Source: Hymenobacter lapidiphilus
GTDB taxonomy: Bacteria; Bacteroidota; Bacteroidia; Cytophagales; Hymenobacteraceae
Direction: 5' to 3'
NCBI RefSeq assembly: GCF_003417065.2
Contig: NZ_QVLT01000030.1
Span: 1-54,593 of the forward strand
DNA: 54,593 nt
The notes under the pieces were generated by a model. The model searched no databases. It saw only the letters and a program-made list of their open reading frames with translations, and was not told the origin of the DNA. Below, in pieces: positions 49,433 through 54,593 of the stretch. The position numbers and the translations under genes were made by a program. Position 1 is the first letter of the stretch; every line of letters starts with the position of its first letter.

Positions 49433-50581
49433 TCATTCACCGCCGTACACCGCCGCCGCCTTCTCGCGCAAATTGTAGCCCGACGACATAACCTCGCCGT
49501 AAGCGCCCGCCGAGCGGATGGCCAGCAGGTCGTGGCGCTGGGTTTCGGGCAGCAGCCGGGCGCGGCCGAATGTGTCGGTCGACTCGCAGATGGGTCCCAC
49601 GATGTCATAGGCCAGTTCGGAGAGCTGGCTGCTCAGGTTCTGGATGTGGTGGTGGCTGCCGTAGAGGGCCGGGCGCATGAGCTCGGTCATGCCCGCATCG
49701 AGAATGGCGAAGCGCGTGTGCTGGCTTTCCTTCACGTAGAGCACCCGGCTGAGCAACGTGCCGCACTGGGCCACCACCGAGCGGCCCAGCTCCACGTGCA
49801 CCTGCTGGCCCGGCCGCCGCTGCAGGTATTGGTTGAACAGGCCGAAGTAGGTGGCGAAATCGGGAATCGGGTGCTCGTCGGGCTGCTCGTAGCTGATGCC
49901 CAGGCCGCCGCCCACGTTGAGGTGGGGCAGGTGGTGGCCGCGGTCTTCGAGCCAGGTTTGCAGGTCGTTGAGCTTGCGGCTGAGGGCGGCAAACACGCTC
50001 AGCTCGGTTATCTGCGAGCCGATGTGGGCGTGCAGGCCAATCAGCTCCACGTTGGGCAGCTGCTCCAGCTGCTCCAGCACGCCGGCCAAATCGGGCAGGC
50101 TTATACCGAACTTGTTGGCATCGAGGCCCGTCGTGATGTGGGGGTGGGTGTAGGCGTCCACGTTGGGGTTGATGCGCAGCGCCACCCGGGCCCGCCGGCC
50201 CTGGGCGCGGGCCAGCTCGTCGAGCACCCGCAGCTCGGGCACCGACTCGGCGTTGAAGCAGAAAATGTCGGCCGCCAGCGCCAGGTTTATCTCGGCATCG
50301 GACTTGCCCACGCCGGCAAACACCACGTCATCGGCCCCGAAACCGGCCTCCAGGGCCCGCGCCACCTCGCCGCCGCTCACGCAGTCGGCCCCCAACCCGG
50401 CCTGCCGGACGCGCGCCAGCACGGGCAGGTTGGAGTTGGCCTTGAGGGCGTAATGCACCCGGAAATTGCCCGGCCGGGCCGCCGCCGCCAGCGCCGCCAG
50501 CGTCTGGTCGAGCAGGCCAAGGTTGTAGTAGTAAAATGGGGTAGGCTGATGCTGGAATTCAGCTGGAAGCTGGAAGGACAT
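49433..50581 (-). CDS. lysA: diaminopimelate decarboxylase
   Basis: A 382-residue PLP enzyme of fold type III that makes L-lysine from meso-diaminopimelate. The PLP lysine is in VHYALKANSNLPVLAR. Other blocks: GADCVSGGEVARALEAGF, IALR-like VALRINPNVDAYTHPHITTG, KFGISL, LIGLHAHIGSQI, LNVGGGLGISY, PICESTDTFG and RSAGAYGEVMSSGYN. CES contains the active-site cysteine from the partner subunit. The start at 50581 (MSFQLPAEFQ) fits the family; an earlier start overlaps the palindrome. It lies downstream of lysC on the same strand, separated by a family B palindrome. Confidence 0.95.
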   Translation of the reverse strand: MSFQLPAEFQHQPTPFYYYNLGLLDQTLAALAAAARPGNFRVHYALKANSNLPVLARVRQAGLGADCVSGGEVARALEAGFGADDVVFAGVGKSDAEINLALAADIFCFNAESVPELRVLDELARAQGRRARVALRINPNVDAYTHPHITTGLDANKFGISLPDLAGVLEQLEQLPNVELIGLHAHIGSQITELSVFAALSRKLNDLQTWLEDRGHHLPHLNVGGGLGISYEQPDEHPIPDFATYFGLFNQYLQRRPGQQVHVELGRSVVAQCGTLLSRVLYVKESQHTRFAILDAGMTELMRPALYGSHHHIQNLSSQLSELAYDIVGPICESTDTFGRARLLPETQRHDLLAIRSAGAYGEVMSSGYNLREKAAAVYGGE

Positions 50582-50641
50582 GGCGTTGGGTAATTGGGGT
50601 TCTTGAGGGTCTGGAGTGATTTGAGACAGCAGGCGTTGGTT

Positions 50642-50791
50642 AAAGAACGGCGTCATGCTGAGCGAAGCGGAGCGGAGTCGAAGCATCTCTACCACTTCAT
50701 TGCAGCAGCGAAATCAACCGACAAAGTCACCATTGCAGTAGAGATGCTTCGACTCCGGCTTACGCCTTCGCTCAGCATGACACGGTTCTTT
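50642..50791. repeat. palindromic repeat, family B copy 2
   Basis: Outer ends AAAGAACGGCGTCATGCTGA and CAGCATGACACGGTTCTTT; inner arms GAGTCGAAGCATCTCTACC and GCAGTAGAGATGCTTCGACT. The loop includes TCAACCGACAAAGTC, close to the TCGGTTGATTTGC loop of copy 1 in reverse orientation. It fills the lysC-lysA gap. Confidence 0.88.
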
Positions 50792-50798
50792 TACTTCG

Positions 50799-52123
50799 CT
50801 ATTTTCGCTCCTCAAATAGCCCCGCATTCAACGCCCGTAGGGCCCGCACCTTATCCTCGGTGCTCACCAGGATGCTGATGTTGTTGGGCGAGCCGCCGTA
50901 GCTAATCATGCGCACCGGCACGTCGCGCAGGGCGGCAAAGGCGCGGTGGGCGCTGCCGTTGGCGTCCTGCGTAAGGCTACCAACGAGGCAGATAATACTC
51001 TGGTTTTCATCGACGGCCACGGCGCCGAAGCTTTGCAGTTCGGCCACAATCTGGGGCAGGCGGCCGGCATCGTCGATGGTCAACGAAACCGCCACTTCCG
51101 AGGTCGTAATCATGTCGATGGACGTGCGGTGGCGCTCGAACACCTCGAACAGGCTGCGCAGAAAACCGTGGGCCAGCAGCATCCGGCTCGATTTCACGTT
51201 GATGGCCGTGATGCCGTCTTTGGCGGCAATGGCCTTGATGGAGCCGGGGCCGGTGCGCGCCGAAATGAGCGTGCCGGGCGCATCGGGCTGCATGGTGTTC
51301 AGCAGCCGCACCGGAATACCGTGGGCCCGCGCCGCAGCACCGAGCTGGGGTGCAGAATCTTGGCTCCGAAATACGCCAGCTCGGCGGCCTCATCAAACGA
51401 GAGCTCCCGCACCGGGTAGGTGCCCGGCACTACGCGCGGGTCGTTGTTGTGCAGCCCGTCGATGTCGGTCCAGATTTGGATTTCCTCCGCTTCCAGCGCC
51501 GCGCCAATCAGCGAGGCGGAGTAGTCGGAGCCGCCGCGCCGCAGGTTGTCGATGTCGCCGCGCACGTCGCGGCAGATGAAACCCTGGGTGATGAACAGCG
51601 CGTCGTTGGGGTAGGGGAGCAGCGCGTCGGCCAGGCCCTGCCGGATAGCAGCCGCGTCAGGCTCCCCGTCGGCATCAAGGCGCATGAAATCGAGGGCAGG
51701 CAGCAGCACGGCCGGGCGGCCTAGCACCGTCGTTACGTAGCCGTGCAGTAGCCGGGTGCTCAGTAGCTCGCCCTGGGCCAGAATGATTCGCTCGTCGGCG
51801 GGAGTTAGCGGGGCCGCCAGAAAATTCAGCAGTGTCTGAAAGTGTGCGTCGAGGGTCGGTAGCAGGGTTTCGGCGGCATCGGCCAACAGCTCACGGGCAA
51901 CTTCGTGGTAGCGTTGGCGCAGGAACGCAATGCGGGCCGCGGCGGCGGGCGCGTCGCCGTCGCCGAGCAGGCCGGCAATTTCCACCAGTGCGTTGGTGGT
52001 GCCGCTCATGGCCGACAGCACCACGATGCGCCGCTGCAGGTGAGGCGCGTGCATCAGCTCCGCTACTTCGCGCATCCGGGGCGCCGACCCAACGGACGTG
52101 CCGCCAAACTTCATAATCTTCAT
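50799..52123 (-). pseudogene. lysC: aspartate kinase, frameshifted
   Basis: Aspartokinase in two frames. The upstream frame (start 52123) has MKIMKFGGTSVGSAPRMREV, ILAQGELLSTRLL, GFICRDVRGDIDNLRRGGSD, IQIWTDIDGLHNNDPRVVPG and AYFGAKILHPSSVL: the full catalytic domain. The other frame continues AARAHGIPVRLLNTMQPDAP and holds two ACT regulatory domains (INVKSSRMLLAHGFLRSLFE; VRMISYGGSPNNISILVS). One base is missing at 51325-51340. Combined length is about 441 residues, normal for monofunctional LysC. It phosphorylates aspartate, the first step to Lys/Thr/Met. Because this step is normally essential, a sequencing indel is more likely than loss. Confidence 0.9.
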
Positions 52124-52163
52124 AGGAAACAACTGTGGGGCGAAACACCGCTTCGCCCGCGCC

Positions 52164-52196
52164 AAAAAAAGCGCCGACCCTCGAAAGGACCGGCGC
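52164..52196 (-). terminator. attenuator-like terminator just upstream of lysC
   Basis: On the minus strand the RNA has GCGCCGGUCC, a 6-nt loop, and GGGUCGGCGC, then U7. The 10-bp stem uses two G-U pairs, which would be A-C mismatches on the other strand, so the hairpin works only for minus-strand transcripts. It ends 41 nt before the lysC ATG and starts 30 nt after the small ORF stop, leaving little room for a separate lysC promoter. Confidence 0.75.
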
Positions 52197-52225
52197 GGAA
52201 AACGTTCAGAATCGGGTGTAGTGAA

Positions 52226-52369
52226 CTAGTGCGACGGTCGGGTCGGGGTGCGTTTCTTCGATTTCTTGCCCATCAGCTTGCTGCCGACTACCTGCCCACA
52301 GCTCATCCCGGCCCCGGCCGAAAGGCGGGCATAACCAAGTAAAGCGAAAGAGGAAAAGGTAGTCATCAT
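52226..52369 (-). CDS. putative Lys-rich leader peptide of lysC (47 aa)
   Basis: A short ORF with ATGs at 52369 and 52366, ending KLMGKKSKKRTPTRPSH. The tail has four lysine codons in five positions plus two threonines, the end products of the aspartate pathway. The stop is 30 nt before the terminator hairpin. Size, position and codon content fit an attenuation leader peptide. CCGACCC in the ORF (minus strand, 52240-52246) can pair with GGGUCGG of the terminator's 3' arm, a possible competing structure. This is inference; it could also be an unrelated small basic protein. Confidence 0.45.
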   Translation of the reverse strand: MMTTFSSFALLGYARLSAGAGMSCGQVVGSKLMGKKSKKRTPTRPSH

Positions 52370-52528
52370 GGAGGCAAATCGGCAGTACCCGGCGCGTTTG
52401 TGGCCGCAAGTACGCTCCGGATTTACAATATTCAAGATGGGAAATGAAAAAAGTTGGATGAGCCGCGGGTTTCAACCGACTGCTCGTTACCGTGCAGCAG
52501 GCCGTCGGTTTTCCCGGTCTGGCAGGCG

Positions 52529-53499
52529 CTACGAGTGCTGCACCAGCGCCATGTACAAGGGCATTCCCAGGGTGATGTTGACGGGAAACGTAACGCCCAG
52601 CGCCATCGGAATGTAGAGGCCGGGGTCGGCCTTGGGGGCGGCCAGCCGCATGGCGGCCGGCACGGCAATGTAGGAGGCGCTGGCGGCCAGAATGGCGAAG
52701 ATGAAGCGGTTGCCCACCGAGTTGGTGACCAAGTGGCTGGCCACGGCTACCACGCTGCCGTTGAACAGGGGCATGAGCACGGCAAACAGCGTTACGAAGC
52801 GGCCGTAGCGGCTAAAAGTGCCGAAGCGCCGGGCCGTAATCATGCCCATTTCGAGCAGGAAAATGGCCAGAAAGCCTTGAAAATATCGGTGGTAAAAGGT
52901 TTAATGCCCTCGGCCTGCTTGGAATCAGCAATGATGCCGATAACCAGCGAGCCGACCACCATCAGCACGCTGCCGTTGGTAACGGAGTGGTGCACCACGC
53001 TGCCCAGGCCCATGCGGGGCGGCTCGTCGGGGCCGGGCGTGTCGTAGCGCATCAGCAGAATAATGCCCACGATGATGGCCGGGGCCTCCATAAGGGCCAT
53101 TACGGCCACCATGTGCCCGCTGAACGCCAGGCCTTGAGCATCCAGAAATGAGACGGCCGCCACGAACGTAACGGCGCTGACCGAGCCATAGGCCGCCGCC
53201 ACGGCCCCGGCGTCGCTGACGGTGAGGCGGCGCTTGAGGATGAAGAACGTGTAGAGCGGAATCAGGGAGGCCAGCAGCAGCCCGAAACCCAGCGAGTAGA
53301 TAATTTCGGCCTCAAACGGACTATGTGCCAGCTCCTGCCCGCCCTTGAAGCCAATGGCAAACAACAAGTAAAGCGAGATGAACTTGACGGTGGAGGCCGG
53401 AATTTCCAGGTCGCTGCGCACGAGGGTCGCCACGATGCCCAGCACGAAGAACAGCAGGGTAGGATTGGTCAGATTGGCAATCAGCAACGCGGTGTCCAT
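52529..53499 (-). pseudogene. SbtA-like sodium-dependent bicarbonate transporter, frameshifted
   Basis: Two frames encode one protein of about 323 residues. The first (start 53499) reads MDTALLIANLTNPTLLFFVL, VRSDLEIPASTVKFISLYLL, FAIGFKGGQELAHSPFEAEI and GHMVAVMALMEAPAIIVGII, matching SbtA (DUF897). After TDIFKAF the frame breaks, and the next frame continues LAIFLLEMGMITARRFG to GVTFPVNITLGMPLYMALVQ. The shift at 52868-52878 is cured by one extra G in AAGG, a homopolymer change typical of sequencing error. SbtA imports bicarbonate with Na+. No PII-like SbtB gene is next to it. Confidence 0.87.
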
Positions 53500-53703
53500 G
53501 CGTGCGGGTGGGTAAATGAGGTGGCAAGTTAGAGTAGGAATAGTTGTTTGCCTATCCTTGGGAATAGTAAAACTATAATTGCCCGTAGAGCAACTTAGGG
53601 CGAGACGCTACTCTGCCCGCCTGCTGTTTTAGCACGGCCCGCAATAGCATGCCTGCGTGGCCCCGGCGTCTCGGCCGAAACCCTACTCAATCCCTCCAAC
53701 CTA

Positions 53704-54593
53704 TTACTGCCAGCGGCTCCGGGCCTCGGTGCGGGGGGCCAGGGCGGCGGCCAGGGTGCGGCCCCGCACCCGCAGCAGCTCTTCGCGGCCGTCGAGGGTG
53801 CGGGTGTAGATGAGCCGGCCGGGCCCCACGTAGCGCTGCCAGAAGTGGGCATAGGCTTCGGCTTCTTTTCTGGTGCGGCCCAGCACTTCGGGCACGGCAT
53901 GGTAGTCGTGCTGGGACACCAGTTGCCACAGGCGGCTCTGGCGCTCCAGCACGTAGCGGGGGTTGTCGAGCGGGTCGAGCACTTCGCTTAGGGTCCGCAG
54001 AAACAGGCCTGTTTCGTAGGTGCTGCCCCCGCGCAGGTAGCAGGTGGCGCTGCCGTCGTGTTTCAGCTCAACCACCGCTTCCAGGCCAGCCCCGGAGCGC
54101 ACCAGGCCTGCGTAGCCCAGCGCCGCGAGCAGCGCCCGCGCAATGGGTTGCAGGTCGCGGCCAATGTCGCGGTAGGTGAGGTAGAGCCGCAACGCTCGCC
54201 ACAACCGCCGCCCAAACACCACCAGCCCGGTAGCCGCTGCCACCTTCAGCAGCAGCGCCAACTGCGGCCACGTCATGCCCGGCCGCAACGAGCGCAGCAG
54301 GCCAAAAATGGTTTCGTTGGTGAACAGCAGCACGGCGGCCCCCAGCTCAGCCAGCATATAAGCCAGGGTGCGGTACAAACTCAGCCGACGCAGGCGGGGC
54401 AGGGCCTCGGGCAGGTCAACAGAAGAGCGGACGTACAGCTGGGGCACCAGTTCCGAGCCCCCCGCCTGTTTGGCGACCCAGCTGTCAACGACAGAAACTG
54501 GCCGGGCTGTAGTATCCGTGACGTTGCGACGAAGGTCACGGATGGTGAGCATGGCACCGTCAAGCGGTTGGAGGATGGATGGATGTATTTGAT
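53704..54593 (-). CDS. uncharacterised protein, cut by the window edge
   Basis: The frame stays open to the right edge, so the N-terminus may be missing; an ATG at 54552 is possible but HPSILQPLDGAMLTIRDLRR reads through it. Visible are two hydrophobic stretches (LAYMLAELGAAVLLFTNETI; LALLLKVAAATGLVVFGRRL), then a soluble domain: VVELKHDGSATCYLRGGSTY, TLSEVLDPLDNPRYVLERQS, DYHAVPEVLGRTRKEAEAYA, FWQRYVGPGRLIYTRTLDGR. From memory, a similar C-terminal block occurs in some large DEAD/DEAH helicase-like proteins, but I see no helicase motif here and do not assign a function. Confidence 0.6.
   Translation of the reverse strand, partial: QIHPSILQPLDGAMLTIRDLRRNVTDTTARPVSVVDSWVAKQAGGSELVPQLYVRSSVDLPEALPRLRRLSLYRTLAYMLAELGAAVLLFTNETIFGLLRSLRPGMTWPQLALLLKVAAATGLVVFGRRLWRALRLYLTYRDIGRDLQPIARALLAALGYAGLVRSGAGLEAVVELKHDGSATCYLRGGSTYETGLFLRTLSEVLDPLDNPRYVLERQSRLWQLVSQHDYHAVPEVLGRTRKEAEAYAHFWQRYVGPGRLIYTRTLDGREELLRVRGRTLAAALAPRTEARSRWQ

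Noticed and set aside
49379..50593. A 404-codon plus-strand ORF opposite lysA
   Set aside because: Antisense of diaminopimelate decarboxylase with a Gln/His/Gly-rich translation.

Overview
The window comes from a GC-rich member of the Bacteroidota, most like Hymenobacter or a close relative in the Cytophagales. The evidence is the family content (DUF5103 T9SS plug protein, DUF4296, DUF4890, DUF2911), -7 boxes of the TAnnTTTG type, and the absence of Shine-Dalgarno sequences. It reads as ordinary chromosome: no phage, plasmid, IS transposase or CRISPR array was seen. It does carry many intergenic palindromic repeats and a few AT-rich orphan genes.

Layout. 0.2-3.5 kb: carboxymuconolactone decarboxylase-like protein, YgjP-type metallopeptidase, Gfo/Idh/MocA oxidoreductase and a frameshifted EcsC gene. 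3.5-5.8 kb: a clear SAM-I riboswitch, then a tiny ORF ending in a Cys-rich tail, then an APC amino-acid permease. 5.8-12.8 kb: two small envelope proteins, tRNA-Lys(TTT), topoisomerase III, a lipoprotein, DUF2905 and an aldehyde dehydrogenase. 12.9-19.8 kb: T9SS plug protein, CPA1 Na+/H+ antiporter, and two tandem M48 metalloproteases flanked by AT-rich orphans. 19.9-23.4 kb: a DUF58/BatD-like/VWA operon with no MoxR ATPase, divergent from a DUF4296 lipoprotein. 23.4-29.6 kb: CsaA, DUF922, a MATE exporter and an ergothioneine cluster (egtB, egtD and a frameshifted PLP aminotransferase). 29.9-37.7 kb: KGG stress protein, MenC fused in frame to an aspartyl protease/PDZ protein, acyltransferase, alpha/beta hydrolase, phasin-like protein and a UbiB-type kinase. 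37.7-39.0 kb: decayed outer-membrane protein genes and a broken membrane-protein gene. 39.1-47.4 kb: phosphohexomutase, 4-hydroxyphenylpyruvate dioxygenase, small conserved proteins and a Uup-type ABC-F ATPase. 47.6-54.6 kb: GT39 glycosyltransferase, lysA, a frameshifted lysC with a possible attenuator leader, a frameshifted SbtA-like bicarbonate transporter, and a protein cut by the right edge.

Functional links. lysC and lysA are lysine-branch genes on one strand. A Lys-rich leader ORF followed by a strand-specific terminator hairpin lies just upstream of lysC. The SAM riboswitch and Cys-rich ORF suggest sulfur amino-acid control of the permease. egtB and egtD carry the core of ergothioneine synthesis.

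Caution on quality. At least five genes (EcsC, aminotransferase, a membrane protein, lysC, sbtA) are each broken by one single-base frame change, several in G/C runs. lysC is normally essential, so uncorrected sequencing indels are likely, and the broken genes should not be taken as true pseudogenes without checking reads.
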